From assembly GCF_001189845.1 (NCBI RefSeq), contig NZ_LFLZ01000018.1, forward strand, positions 1 through 64,000: DNA of 64,000 nucleotides, given 5' to 3'. The stretch is from Bradyrhizobium tropiciagri. GTDB lineage: Bacteria; Pseudomonadota; Alphaproteobacteria; Rhizobiales; Xanthobacteraceae. Below the pieces are notes generated by a model. The model worked only from the letters and a program-made list of their open reading frames with translations, had not been told where the DNA came from and did no database searches. Made by a program: the position numbers and the translations under genes. Shown piece by piece: positions 9,839 to 19,199 of this stretch (its first letter is position 1; the number at the start of each line of letters is the position of its first letter).

Positions 9839-10077
9839 TGAGCATTCCGATCGCAAAGTTGCAGGATTGGAAAAACCTTGCACTAATTTTGGTCGCATCG
9901 GTATTGGCGGCAATGCTAGTGCGGTTTTCGGTTGATCTGCTGAAGCCGCCGGTTCCGATTGCTGCGCTGGTTGGTCCGGCTGCGGTTCTGGTGTGTTATG
10001 TGGCTATGCTGTTCGTGACCGGATACTATCGAACCCTGGCTGAGGTCCGGAGAGAATGGGGAGTTCTCGGCGCGTGA
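9838..10077 (+). CDS. C-terminal membrane segment of the flippase in a second frame
   Basis: 79 residues in two or three hydrophobic helices (LALILVASVLAAMLVRFSV; AALVGPAAVLVCYVAMLFVTGYYR). This matches the content expected for the last helices of the preceding Wzx-type flippase, including the short amphipathic PIAKLQDWKN that usually joins them. The ATG overlaps the upstream TGA by one base (TGATG), an arrangement allowing re-initiation; a GTG one codon earlier is an alternative. Whether it is a genuine second subunit or the product of a frameshift cannot be told from one sequence. Confidence 0.6.
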   Translation: MSIPIAKLQDWKNLALILVASVLAAMLVRFSVDLLKPPVPIAALVGPAAVLVCYVAMLFVTGYYRTLAEVRREWGVLGA

Positions 10078-10216
10078 CGCAAGGTGCTCTGCTTGACGGG
10101 GCTGCCTTAACATCAGAATAAGGACGCGACGGCCCAACGAGAGAGGTCCGAAGTTTGTACGAATCCTGGTGCCCGGTACGATCGAGTACGAACAGCACGG
10201 TGAGGACGCTCGCTCG

Positions 10217-11491
10217 TTAGTGAACCTTCGGCTGGCCGTCGGACCAGTCGTACTCGGTTGCGATGCTGTACATGATTTCGTTAGCCAGCTGTCCGCCTTG
10301 ATCTCCGTTCGTCATGATAACAGCGCCGTCTCCATTTTCGAACATGGTCATCAAGCTGACGAACCCCTCGTTGACGCCCGAATGCAGGAATCGTCGATGC
10401 GGCGCGACCCCTAGAACAATCGGACCAAGTCCATAGTTGCCGAGCCCGGGTGTGAGCATTTGGAGAGCCGTGGCCTGAGATAGTACGGTAGTGTCTTGAC
10501 CGGTCCAAGCGTGGACCAAACCAAGCGCAAAGTGCGCAACGTCGGTAGGCGTCGTCCACAAACCTGCGGCAGCCAATTCGGGATAGATATGCGGACCTCC
10601 CGACACCGGCGCTCCCGTCGCTCGGTAGGGCGTTGCGGCCATTGGAGCGTCATTTTTGGGTAGCGGTTGGAGAAAACTGCTGTGCGTCATTCCAAACGGC
10701 TTGAGGACAAGTTCTTCAAGTAGTTGTGGGAACGGCCTTCCGGTTACGTCGATGAGCAGTTGCTGCACGATTGTGTACCCGCCACTTGAGTACTCGAATC
10801 TTGTTCCGGGCTCATGATCGACCACGATGGGGGCGGTGTTTACAGGCGCCCGTCCCCTGCGCGCCGGCGTTGCCGCGAGCCAGCCCATCCGTCTGGCAAG
10901 GAGGTTTCGTACGCGCTCATAGTACGACGCGCCGTTGAGAACGTCGACGAGCGATGGAATTGGTGCGCCTACAGGATATCCCGGAAAATAGGGGACAGTT
11001 ATGCCAGCCGAATGGTTCAGCAGTCTTCGAAGTGTGACCTGGGATTGATTAGTGAACGAGTTAACAGGAATCCTCCAGCTTTTAAGGGAGCGATTGACAT
11101 CGTCATCGAGATCGAGATTTCCGGCCTGAACCAATGCGAGCGCCGCTACAGCCGTAACCGGTTTGCTGATTGAAGCCGCTTGGAACAACGTTTCAGGCGT
11201 TACTGGCGGACCACCGATGGTAGCGGATCCGAACCCGCGGGCCTCGACTATGCCGCCATGAATCACTGCGATGCTGACGCCAGGAACATGCAGTTCGTTC
11301 ATCCGACCGGCAAGCCTCATCGGAGGTTCGCCGGCAGTGGCAGCCCGCAGTCCATTCACGATCCGCTGCATGCGCTGTTCGAAGTCGCCACTACTGCCTG
11401 CGAGCGCGCCGTCCCGTGCAAGCGAAGCCGAAAGGGTTGCGATGCTTCCTACGATGACGAGCAAGGCGATACGGCCGACGTTAGGAATCAT
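10217..11491 (-). CDS. Serine hydrolase of the beta-lactamase/class C esterase family, exported
   Basis: About 424 residues from the ATG at 11491. An in-frame ATG at 11530 would add 13 residues but has no ribosome site. The start gives a clean signal peptide (GRIALLVIVGSIATLSASLA). The catalytic SxxK is seen as AASISKPV, the second motif as EYSSGGY (YxS rather than YxN), and the third as LHSGVNEGF (HxG in place of KTG). This combination marks class-C-like esterases and D-aminopeptidases rather than resistance lactamases. Convergent to the flippase and divergent from the methyltransferase, it may remove acyl groups from polysaccharide or peptidoglycan; the substrate is unknown. Confidence 0.8.
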   Translation of the reverse strand: MIPNVGRIALLVIVGSIATLSASLARDGALAGSSGDFEQRMQRIVNGLRAATAGEPPMRLAGRMNELHVPGVSIAVIHGGIVEARGFGSATIGGPPVTPETLFQAASISKPVTAVAALALVQAGNLDLDDDVNRSLKSWRIPVNSFTNQSQVTLRRLLNHSAGITVPYFPGYPVGAPIPSLVDVLNGASYYERVRNLLARRMGWLAATPARRGRAPVNTAPIVVDHEPGTRFEYSSGGYTIVQQLLIDVTGRPFPQLLEELVLKPFGMTHSSFLQPLPKNDAPMAATPYRATGAPVSGGPHIYPELAAAGLWTTPTDVAHFALGLVHAWTGQDTTVLSQATALQMLTPGLGNYGLGPIVLGVAPHRRFLHSGVNEGFVSLMTMFENGDGAVIMTNGDQGGQLANEIMYSIATEYDWSDGQPKVH

Positions 11492-11530
11492 CGACGTGGA
11501 GCTCCGCGGGCGGCCAATGGATTCGGCCAT

Positions 11531-11925
11531 GGGAGCATTTCTAGCAAGAAGACGGCACGTCCGGTAGGGAAGCCGTCAACCGTCGAAACCGTGGCCCCTG
11601 ACGGCGCAACTGCCACCGTACGCGCCTGCAATGTGTAGCAAGGCAAAACTCCTTCCAGCCGACTGCAGAGCTCCCAGACCTCCCCTGGTCGGGGCCCATT
11701 CCGAGCCAGTTAGCCTGAATTGTCGCCGTGATCGAGATTGGGTAATCCGAAAGGGTCGAGCCGTGTATCGATCCAAAAGATTATGCTTGTGAGCGCGAGA
11801 AACAAGGCGCAACTCGAGTTCCTGCGGATTGTCGATCGAAGGGTTCTTCCTGTCGACGACCACGAGCAGCGTACTTTCAATCGATTAAGTTCGAGCGATC
11901 TTGAGAGAAGCGAGTCGAGCAGAAG
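11531..11925. other. Divergent intergenic, no gene supported
   Basis: 395 bp between the serine hydrolase (minus) and the methyltransferase (plus). It should contain both promoters. No repeat or hairpin stands out. Confidence 0.4.
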
Positions 11926-12822
11926 GTGCAGTACATGACGGTCCTGATGCGCTTCTCCGGAGATTTTGGGGGCGGCGTGGTTTTGAATGCAAGGAGTTTC
12001 TTGACGGCAGGAGATGCGTTTACGCAAACACAGGAAGCGGCGTTCTTCGCCTCGATCCGTCTGCGTAACGGCACCTACAAGACCACCGATCATCATCGCC
12101 TCGATGATCTGAATATGCTGGTTATCGGTGAGTGGAGGAAACTTGGCAGCAAGCCGAGCCAAATCATGGACGTCGGCGTATCATCAGGGATTTCCTCGCT
12201 CGAATGGGCGGATGCTCTGACGCGCGCTGGCATCGAGACGAAAATTCTGGCGACCGATCTGTGCATGCGCGGGAGCCTCGTGCGCCTGTTGCCAGGATAT
12301 GAGGTTCTGCTCGACCGTGATGGCAAGGTGCTGCAGCACATCGTCTCTAATCTTCCGGTGCGCTGGTATCTGAATGGTCCCCGGGACTTTCTGAAGGGCA
12401 CCGGATTCGTGGTCGCCGCGCTCAACGCACTTGCAGGCGCGCTCCTGCCTCTGGCCAACGCGCGAGGAAAGTGGAGGGATGTACTCCTGGTGAACCCGCA
12501 TGCCCGCGATGACGCACGGCTGAGCTTTGCCGAGGATGACATTCTGGCGCCTAACCCGGCGCAACTGCGCGGCCGGTTCAACGCAATCCGCGTGTCAAAT
12601 CTGCTCAATCATGGCTATTTCAACGAAGCGCAGTTGCGCCGCGCCGTCGCCAATCTAAGAGATCGCTTGGTGGGTGCCGGTTCGTTCCTCATCGTGAATC
12701 GAACGCATGCGAACGGCATCAATCACGGCACGCTCTTCCAGCTTGGCGACGCGATCAGGTTTGAGGTGGTGGCCAGGATAGGGGAAGGGAGCGAGATTGA
12801 GAACATCGTGTTGTCAGCTTGA
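11926..12822 (+). CDS. Class I SAM-dependent methyltransferase-like protein
   Basis: 298 residues from GTG 11926 (an in-frame ATG lies at 11935). The SAM-binding motif I reads IMDVGVSSGISSLEWADAL, followed by an acidic-loop equivalent KILATDLCMRG and, near the C-terminus, FNAIRVSNLLNHGYFNEAQLRRAV, resembling the CheR-like methyltransferases found in polysaccharide loci. A target sugar or lipid carrier is likely but unproven. A perfect hairpin follows the stop codon immediately. The upstream gene is divergent, so this gene probably has its own promoter. Confidence 0.65.
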   Translation: MQYMTVLMRFSGDFGGGVVLNARSFLTAGDAFTQTQEAAFFASIRLRNGTYKTTDHHRLDDLNMLVIGEWRKLGSKPSQIMDVGVSSGISSLEWADALTRAGIETKILATDLCMRGSLVRLLPGYEVLLDRDGKVLQHIVSNLPVRWYLNGPRDFLKGTGFVVAALNALAGALLPLANARGKWRDVLLVNPHARDDARLSFAEDDILAPNPAQLRGRFNAIRVSNLLNHGYFNEAQLRRAVANLRDRLVGAGSFLIVNRTHANGINHGTLFQLGDAIRFEVVARIGEGSEIENIVLSA

Positions 12823-12844
12823 CAAGGAACGATCTCGTTCCTTG
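12823..12844 (+). terminator. Perfect 10-bp hairpin after methyltransferase stop
   Basis: CAAGGAACGA and TCGTTCCTTG form a perfect inverted repeat with a two-base spacer starting one base after the TGA. No strong T-tract follows, so it may be a weak terminator or an mRNA 3'-end stabiliser. Confidence 0.55.
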
Positions 12845-12972
12845 CTGAAGGCATGGCTCGCCCTCTTACTGCGCGAACTGAGAATCCGTACAGCTCGAGT
12901 TCGCGGGCAAGGCCGCGTGCATGTCGCCGAGCTTCTTGTCGTGATACGGTCCCAATAAGCACGGGGTATCGG

Positions 12973-14130
12973 GTGCGCATTCTCTCGATGGATTTTTCCA
13001 TTCCTTATCTGATGAAAGATGAGAACTATCCGATTGGCGGGTGGGCGATCGAGCTCGCAGTATGGCTTCGGGCGCTTGAAAACGCCGGTCATGAAACCGC
13101 TGTTCTCACCTGGAAGGGGGCGTTGGAGCATGTAGGTTCGGGACAGCAAATCAAACTCATAGAAACTTACGATCCCGCTCGTGGGATTCGGGTCGCGAAG
13201 TATTTCTATTCGTATATCCCGAAAGTGTTGGCAGCCGCCCGCAGCTATCGCCCGGATATCCTGGTCCAAGGAGTATGCGGGATACATACCGCCATCATGG
13301 CGTTCGTCGCCGACCAACTGAAGATTCCATTCGTTTATCGCGTTGTGAGCGACATAGATGTCGATGAGCGATGCAAAGCCCTCCTTCCATCTTATGAATG
13401 GCTTTCCTATTCTTGGGCCCGGCATCACACCGCCGGCTTTCTCTGTCAGAACGAATATCAACGAGGGAAGCTGGCTGCGCTTTTTCCGGGCAAGCCAGTG
13501 CACGTCCTTCATAATCCGTTTGCCGTAGCAGAGGACGCGGCCGCCCCTTTGCCGCGTGCAGAACGCAGATACGTTGCCTGGCTCGGTGTCTTCCGCTATC
13601 CGAAGAATCTGCCGTTGCTTTTTCGGATTGCGCAGGCATTGCCCGCTGTCAAGTTTCGCGTGGCAGGGATGACCTCGCCGAATACCGATCAATCGACGCT
13701 GGACGCCGTGAATGGCTTGCGTCAGCTGCCAAACGTCGAATTGGTTGGCTATGTCCGACGGGCGGACGTTCAACAATTTCTGTCAGAAGCAACGATGCTT
13801 CTCTGCACCTCTGATTTTGAGGGCTTCTCAAACGCGTTTCTGGAGGCGCTCGCCGTCGGTGCCCCCATCGTGACGCGCCGGCATGTTGATCCGGACTCGA
13901 TCGTCGAGCGTCATATGCTGGGTGCATCAGTCGAGGACGAGTTAGCGCTTTCCAATTCTGTGAGTGCGATTTGGAATATGGACGCGGGTGACTACGACGC
14001 GCTCGGTCGGCGATGTCAGATCTATGTCAAGGCTAATCACTCCCCGATGGTGAAGACTCACGAGTTGATGGCGGCTTTGACGCCCCTTGTCGCCGGGTCA
14101 AAACGCTCGGGTGCAACTGTGATGAACTGA
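12973..14130 (+). CDS. GT4-type glycosyltransferase
   Basis: 385 residues when started at GTG 12973 (VRILSMDFSIPYLM). The open frame reaches back to 12853, but the extra 40 residues are low-complexity and overlap the preceding hairpin region. The N-terminal domain has GGWAIELAVWLRALENAGHE, and the C-terminal domain has CTSDFEGFSNAFLEALAVGAPIV, matching the EX7E donor-binding region of GT4 enzymes. Expected to act at the cytoplasmic membrane face in repeat-unit assembly. Sugar specificity is not predictable from sequence. Confidence 0.8.
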   Translation: MRILSMDFSIPYLMKDENYPIGGWAIELAVWLRALENAGHETAVLTWKGALEHVGSGQQIKLIETYDPARGIRVAKYFYSYIPKVLAAARSYRPDILVQGVCGIHTAIMAFVADQLKIPFVYRVVSDIDVDERCKALLPSYEWLSYSWARHHTAGFLCQNEYQRGKLAALFPGKPVHVLHNPFAVAEDAAAPLPRAERRYVAWLGVFRYPKNLPLLFRIAQALPAVKFRVAGMTSPNTDQSTLDAVNGLRQLPNVELVGYVRRADVQQFLSEATMLLCTSDFEGFSNAFLEALAVGAPIVTRRHVDPDSIVERHMLGASVEDELALSNSVSAIWNMDAGDYDALGRRCQIYVKANHSPMVKTHELMAALTPLVAGSKRSGATVMN

Positions 14131-14482
14131 GCGGCTCGCTCGTCGCCTATCCGGATCGGGGACGAGTACTGGACGCCGCGTGGTGGGCCCCTCAGTCGGA
14201 TCCAGGCCGTCGGTTTTGCGTCCGCGTCAACGAGCCCGCAGGGGCCTTATCGACGCGACTGCCATCGACGCGCTCTGACGGCGTGATCCGCTAGCAGGCA
14301 GATGCGCTCGCCGCGAAGCTGTGCATTCCGCGCGCAGGGAGCATTCTTTCGAAGTCTGCCTGGCGGTAGTCCTTATTTTCCCTCGATCGAATCCGGTGAA
14401 AATTGCATTGATATTTGAATGAGTTACTCTTGCGTGTGACTAGCGCATCTTGCGACAGACGCTGACCGGAATAGGGATAGCA
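14131..14482. other. Intergenic upstream of the Sec-exported lyase paralogue
   Basis: 352 bp without a supported gene. The ~80 bp nearest the lyase gene are relatively A+T-rich and probably hold its promoter. The T-tract/GCCAT/TTAAC motif found before the other two lyase genes was looked for here and is absent. Confidence 0.45.
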
Positions 14483-15391
14483 ATGAAGATAGTTTTATCC
14501 GTCATCTTTGCGCTGACTGGCAGTGTAGCAAATATCTCTAATGGATCGACATCACTCATCGCCGATGCAGGCGGTCAGGCAAAACTATTAGCTGAGGGCC
14601 CGTCCGCCAATACCGACAATATTGCTGGCACCGAGAGGGATACCGCAAGAACCAGAACAGTTGTTCCGTTGATCACGTCATTCTCCGGTAGGCCGCGAAC
14701 CCGCTTTCGGATCGGCGACGACGCCTACGGTGTTCACGTTGCTGACCAGAGCTATAGCCTAACCAATCCTGACCCCCAAACCCTGCGCTTCGAGGTCCAC
14801 AAGGGCGACTATGCCTGGTATGACAGCTCGTCCGTCGATCGCTCCGAGATCAATTCCACGGTAACCTATCCCGCCGCCACACCCATCATGCTCAGCTACC
14901 AGTTCATGGTGGAGGCGAACGGTAGCAACGGGGCGTTTGTGAACAGCGCCACCGGTTGGTTCATCGTCGGACAGTGGCACAACGACGACAACGCCTCAGG
15001 CGTAGGAACGTCACCTCCGGTCGCGCTGAACATGCAGGGCGATCACCTGCAGGTGCTTGCGCGCTACTGTCCGCCCGGCAAGAGCCCGAGCAACGGCGCC
15101 GGCTTCGTCGTCACCAAAACATTGTGGACCGCCCCCAACCCGATCGTGACCGGCAAGTACCACGACGTGCAGATGCAGGCCCGATTCTCGAACGACGCCA
15201 CTGGTTACCTGAAAGTTTGGGTCGATGGGGCGTCGGTCGTAAATTACAGCGGACCGCTGGGCTTTGGAGTTGGCACCAACTGGGAATACGGAATCTATCG
15301 GTCGTCGGCGCCCGAGATTGCTGCCGTCAATTACCGAAACTTGATGATAACGAGCGATTGGTCAACGCCCGTATCTTCGGGGCATCCGTGA
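14483..15391 (+). CDS. Heparin-lyase-like (polysaccharide lyase) domain protein with Sec signal peptide
   Basis: About 302 residues. ATG 14483 follows AGGGAT and opens a signal peptide (KIVLSVIFALTGSVA). The mature part (from ~residue 60) is a single jelly-roll domain of the heparin lyase I-like family (Polysacc_lyase): WYDSSSVDRSEI, LSYQFMVEANG, WFIVGQWHNDDNASGVG, GDHLQVLARY, and the terminal GYLKVWVDGASVVNYSGPLG...YGIYRSSAPE. Those phrases recur almost word for word in the proteins at 31703 and 47012, so the three are paralogues. Predicted role: periplasmic or secreted cleavage or trimming of the cell's own acidic exopolysaccharide; the substrate is inferred. Unlike its paralogues it has no C-terminal tail and uses the Sec route. 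Confidence 0.82.
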   Translation: MKIVLSVIFALTGSVANISNGSTSLIADAGGQAKLLAEGPSANTDNIAGTERDTARTRTVVPLITSFSGRPRTRFRIGDDAYGVHVADQSYSLTNPDPQTLRFEVHKGDYAWYDSSSVDRSEINSTVTYPAATPIMLSYQFMVEANGSNGAFVNSATGWFIVGQWHNDDNASGVGTSPPVALNMQGDHLQVLARYCPPGKSPSNGAGFVVTKTLWTAPNPIVTGKYHDVQMQARFSNDATGYLKVWVDGASVVNYSGPLGFGVGTNWEYGIYRSSAPEIAAVNYRNLMITSDWSTPVSSGHP

Positions 15392-15467
15392 CCCGGGGTG
15401 GGCAACGTCACTGCGGCACAGTTCCCTGGCTCGGACGGATGCGGCCGCGCTGAAGCACGATGAACTG

Positions 15468-15489
15468 CCGCTGAAATTTCCTTCAGCGG
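15468..15489 (+). terminator. Hairpin downstream of the lyase gene
   Basis: CCGCTGAA and TTCAGCGG form a perfect 8-bp stem around a six-base loop (ATTTCC), 77 bp after the stop and followed by GCTTGT. Plausible intrinsic terminator with a poor T-tract. Confidence 0.5.
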
Positions 15490-16019
15490 GCTTGTCCGAC
15501 TGGCACTGACGATTGGCAAAGCGTGCGTGCCATTGCCGACGGCTGTCGCGGTCAGACGGCGCATTTCGGACCGGCCGACGCTACGCCGGTCAAGACGCCT
15601 TGGCGGCAGCTCCGCCTGGAAGTTGCGGGCCAGCAACGGAGTCAGCCGGTCACTGGTTCGCGGTTGGTACACTCGCGCGGAAAGGACGCGCCAGTTCGAC
15701 GATGCCGCGCGAGTGTGTCGAACAGTGACTCGGTTCGGTGGAGCAGAGTTATCGTCGCGCGGGTAGGGGACCTCGCGAGACAGCTCTTCGTGCACCAAGC
15801 TCAAAAACCGCTCGCGCTTAGCGCGCAAAGGACTGGGCAAATGGTCGCTACCGGGGTCCCGAAGGTTGGAGCCGCTTCGGATCGGGCCACGAACTGGCAT
15901 CGCATGGCGTAGCATCCTTGGCCGGTCTGCCGCGGTCTGGTGGTCTGTACTATGGGCTTTCTGCGATGGCGGATGGCGGCTAAGCATCTGCTGAAATGCG
16001 AGAGAACGGGTTTCTCTCC
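15490..16019. other. Intergenic between convergent genes, no gene supported
   Basis: 530 bp. A long minus-strand frame (15331-16023) spans it but overlaps the lyase 3' end antisense and shows no protein-family motifs or ribosome site, so it is not called. Confidence 0.4.
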
Positions 16020-17279
16020 TCATTTATCCCTTAGTTCGAATACTTTGTCATAAGCCGCCAAAAGCTTCGTCGATGCATGATGCCAGGCGAGCTCGCCACT
16101 AATTCTCTTTTGACCGAATGCGCCCATGGCTTCGCGCCGCGCCGGATCTTCTAAAAGCTCCAGTATTTTATCACCGAACTCGGCAGTGTCCGCATTCTGA
16201 ACATACAACGATGCCTCTCCCGCCGAAAAACGGCCTTCGGTGAGGTCGAATTGGACGATGGGCTTACCCAACGTCATGTACTCCATGATTTTGTGCATCG
16301 TCGACTTGTCGTTCATCGAGCTGGGGCGGTCCGGATTTACACATACGTCCGCCGTCGACAGGATGGTGAATAGCGTGGCGTCATCGACCCGGCCCGTGAA
16401 CGTGACCACGTCATCCAGCTCGAGCGCCATTGCAAGCTTCTTGAGCTCGTCCAATTCCCGCCCGCCCCCGACGATCACGAACTGGATATCATCGCGGTTC
16501 CGTGTCCCGCGGATGTGCTTGATTGAATCCAGCAACAAGTCGAGCCCCTCCTGTCTCGCGATAACACCCACATATCCGACAAGGTACGTTCGTCCCTTCT
16601 TCCAGGCGGGGTCGGGCGGAAGTGAGCGAACGCGGGACACGTTCGGAGCGGAGCGGACAACGAACACGCGATCTGGGCTCATGCGGCCGCGTTCGATCGC
16701 AACAGTACGATACGATTGGTTGGTCGCAATCGATACGTCTGACAAAGCGAATGTGATGCGTTCAAGTAGAACCATAACGCGCCAAAGAAAGCCACGACGT
16801 CCGAATTTCGCCTCGTAGAGCTCCGGATTGACGTCGTGTTGATCGAAAATGAAAGATTTCCCGAGCAGAAACTTATGAAACGCACCAACTATGAAAATGA
16901 GATCGGGCGGATTACAGGCGTGGATTACGTCAAACCCACGCGTTGCTACAACCTTCACGCTCAGCACGAATTCCCAGAACAACGCCACGCTGTACTCGAC
17001 CACATAGCCTAGCACCCCACGACCTTCAGCAGGCATCCAATGGCGATAGACTGCGATTCCTTCGAGCATTTCAAATGAGGCCGTTGCGCCTGGTCCCTTG
17101 GGACAAATCACAGACACCTCGTAGCCATTCCGTGCCAGCGTGCTCGCTTCCGACCATACCCGGCCGTCAAACGGTACTGGGAGATTTTCGACGATAATCA
17201 GCACCCGGCCACGCACCGCGACAACGCTCGCTTGTTCAGATTTGCGTGCAACGGTGTCGTCATGAGAGAGTGTTGACAT
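16020..17279 (-). CDS. GT4-type glycosyltransferase
   Basis: 419 residues from ATG 17279. The N-terminal half has LIIVENLPVPFDGRVWSEASTL and HACNPPDLIF; the C-terminal half has YVGVIARQEGLDLLLDS, VIVGGGRELDELKKLA, and the donor site NDKSTMHKIMEYMTLGKPIV. These are hallmarks of EPS glycosyltransferases such as those associated with WbnK/WcaI-like genes. The start overlaps the 3' end of the upstream nucleotide-sugar dehydrogenase by 20 bp, so the two are translationally coupled and probably supply and use the same activated sugar acid. Confidence 0.85.
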   Translation of the reverse strand: MSTLSHDDTVARKSEQASVVAVRGRVLIIVENLPVPFDGRVWSEASTLARNGYEVSVICPKGPGATASFEMLEGIAVYRHWMPAEGRGVLGYVVEYSVALFWEFVLSVKVVATRGFDVIHACNPPDLIFIVGAFHKFLLGKSFIFDQHDVNPELYEAKFGRRGFLWRVMVLLERITFALSDVSIATNQSYRTVAIERGRMSPDRVFVVRSAPNVSRVRSLPPDPAWKKGRTYLVGYVGVIARQEGLDLLLDSIKHIRGTRNRDDIQFVIVGGGRELDELKKLAMALELDDVVTFTGRVDDATLFTILSTADVCVNPDRPSSMNDKSTMHKIMEYMTLGKPIVQFDLTEGRFSAGEASLYVQNADTAEFGDKILELLEDPARREAMGAFGQKRISGELAWHHASTKLLAAYDKVFELRDK

Positions 17280-18522
17280 CAATTACCCGCTTCGCGTTTA
17301 ACGCCATTTGCTTCGCCCACCCTCTGGTGTCGATGACAAGATCGAACAGCTCCGATTCGGCGGCCGATTTTGCGATTAGCAATTTGCGGAGAGCGGGCAA
17401 ATTGGAGAACGCATAGCCAAGGTTCTGCCCAAGCAGTTTCGACGGCTCGACATGTGGATCGTAGATCGACAGGCCGATGTGCAAGCGGAGGAATTTGCGA
17501 GCCAGGTCAATATTAGGACTCTCGCGAAGATCGTCGCTGTTCTCTTTGAAGGCAAGCCCAAGCATAAGCACTCGTCCGCCGGCGGGGACTGCCTTCAGGC
17601 AATTCTCAAACAGGAAATTCTTGTGCTCATCGTTCGATCTAAGTACCGAGTCCACGAGCCAGGTATGCGCCCCAACGTCGCTCGCGATGTATTGGAGCGC
17701 GCGAACGTCCTTTGGCAAGCATGAACCGCCGAATGCGCCGCCTGGCCGCAAATAGTAGGGTGAAATGTTGAGCTTGGTGTCAGAGACGAAAATCTTGTGA
17801 ACAGTGGTCGCGCTGATGCCGAGTTTGTCGCAAACGCGACCGACTTCGTTGGCAAAGGCAATTTTCACCGCGTGGAACGAGTTGTCGACGAATTTGGTCA
17901 TCTCCGCCGTACGATAGGTGGTGTAGAAGACCGGCGCCGCGATGTTCGCGTTCAGTTCGTCGAGGACCGTGCACCGTTCCCCGTCCCTTGTTCCAACCAC
18001 GATCTTCGGTGGATTGAAGAAGTCTTCGATCGCCACCGACTCGCGCAAGAATTCGGGATTATAGACGACGTTGATGAGGTCCATCCTGGCGTTCAACGAG
18101 CTCTCGAAAATCGGAAGGACCAGATCGTCGATGGTGCCGGGCCGCATCGTAGAACGAAATACGACAGTCAGCACTGTCGTGCGAGCCGGACCGATCAGAT
18201 CTGCGATCTGATGGGAGACCTCGGCGACAAAGCTCATATTGTGCGATCCGTCCGGTGCGCTGGGCGTTCCCACGCACACTATTGCCAACGCGCAAGCATC
18301 GAGATGCCCGCTCGCGTCCTTCGTTGCGCTCAGCAAGCGTTTGCGGACGGCGGATTCCACAAGTTGATCGAGGCCGGGTTCTGTGATTGGAGATTTCCCC
18401 GCATTGACGATGGCGACTTTCTCGTCACTGATGTCGACGCCGATCACTTCGTGGCCTTGCCTGGCAAGGCAAGCGGCTGTCGTCATGCCCACATATCCTA
18501 GTCCGAACACGGCTATTTTCAT
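17260..18522 (-). CDS. UDP-glucose/GDP-mannose 6-dehydrogenase family (AlgD-like)
   Basis: 420 residues with the full family layout. It has an N-terminal Rossmann fold (KIAVFGLGYVGMTTAACLA), NPEFLRESVAIEDF, a central domain, the catalytic-cysteine segment GGAFGGSCLPKDVRAL, and the C-terminal GLAFKENSDDLRESPN. The four-electron, NAD-dependent reaction turns a nucleotide hexose into the nucleotide uronic acid. The FGGSCLPKD form is the one seen in AlgD-type GDP-mannose dehydrogenases, but UDP-glucose cannot be excluded. The downstream gene is an overlapping glycosyltransferase, suggesting a uronic acid in the polymer. Confidence 0.86.
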   Translation of the reverse strand: MKIAVFGLGYVGMTTAACLARQGHEVIGVDISDEKVAIVNAGKSPITEPGLDQLVESAVRKRLLSATKDASGHLDACALAIVCVGTPSAPDGSHNMSFVAEVSHQIADLIGPARTTVLTVVFRSTMRPGTIDDLVLPIFESSLNARMDLINVVYNPEFLRESVAIEDFFNPPKIVVGTRDGERCTVLDELNANIAAPVFYTTYRTAEMTKFVDNSFHAVKIAFANEVGRVCDKLGISATTVHKIFVSDTKLNISPYYLRPGGAFGGSCLPKDVRALQYIASDVGAHTWLVDSVLRSNDEHKNFLFENCLKAVPAGGRVLMLGLAFKENSDDLRESPNIDLARKFLRLHIGLSIYDPHVEPSKLLGQNLGYAFSNLPALRKLLIAKSAAESELFDLVIDTRGWAKQMALNAKRVIDVNTLS

Positions 18523-19199
18523 TTTGATCCATCATGCGCATCAGGTTGCGCTGGCAACGCTGGCGGCTGCTTAGGGGTTGTCTGAAAGGTCGACGGTGTC
18601 ATTCAGAGGTTGTATGCGAGCCGGTACCCGGAGAAAGTTTTACGCATCGGCAACTTCCACCAAAGTGCGGCGGCTGTTAAACTTGGGATCACAATCACTA
18701 CGACTTCAAGCCAGCGTCTGGATTGTATTCGTTCAGGCTCGTGGAGCCTCAACTTTTTCGGGCTACCTATTCCGGTTTCGGCAAGAGAAGACGGACTAAA
18801 AGATCACTGATTTTCACCATGATCGCGGTGGAATTGATTGAACTTGAGGAATCGCAGACCTATTCGCAGGGGCCACGAGACTCGCGGTTCAACCGCGCAG
18901 AGGCAGTCAGTGATGCTGGTCGGTCGATGCAGACGGCAGACAGTGGTGTTGGGGGGGCGGGAAGCAAGAGAGGGAATGGCCGAGACCGGGATCCACTTCA
19001 ACAGACGAAGCCCTTTGATCGCGCAGCTTCCGGAAAATACGTCGTGGCCGCTGCCGAGCGACCGACCGGTTGGAGGCCGTGCGGCGGGGCGGGCCTCTGA
19101 ATCGTCGGAGCAAGGCAGCGATCGGCCCGAAGCATCCTGGTTGACGCGTTCTGTCAGGGCCGTAGCGGCTTGATCATGTCGCTTTTGGTTCGCCTCCGG
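18523..19199. other. Intergenic, no gene supported
   Basis: 677 bp. The portion near 18523 should carry the promoter of the minus-strand dehydrogenase/glycosyltransferase pair. Short frames here show no domain or ribosome site. Confidence 0.4.

Noticed and set aside
10217..11491. Beta-lactam resistance gene
   Set aside because: SxxK is present but the second and third motifs (YSS, HSG) are those of class-C-like esterases/peptidases, so resistance is not supported.
15331..16023. 230-codon minus-strand frame in the gap after the first lyase
   Set aside because: Overlaps the lyase 3' end and a terminator; no family motif; composition Arg/Pro/Ser-rich.
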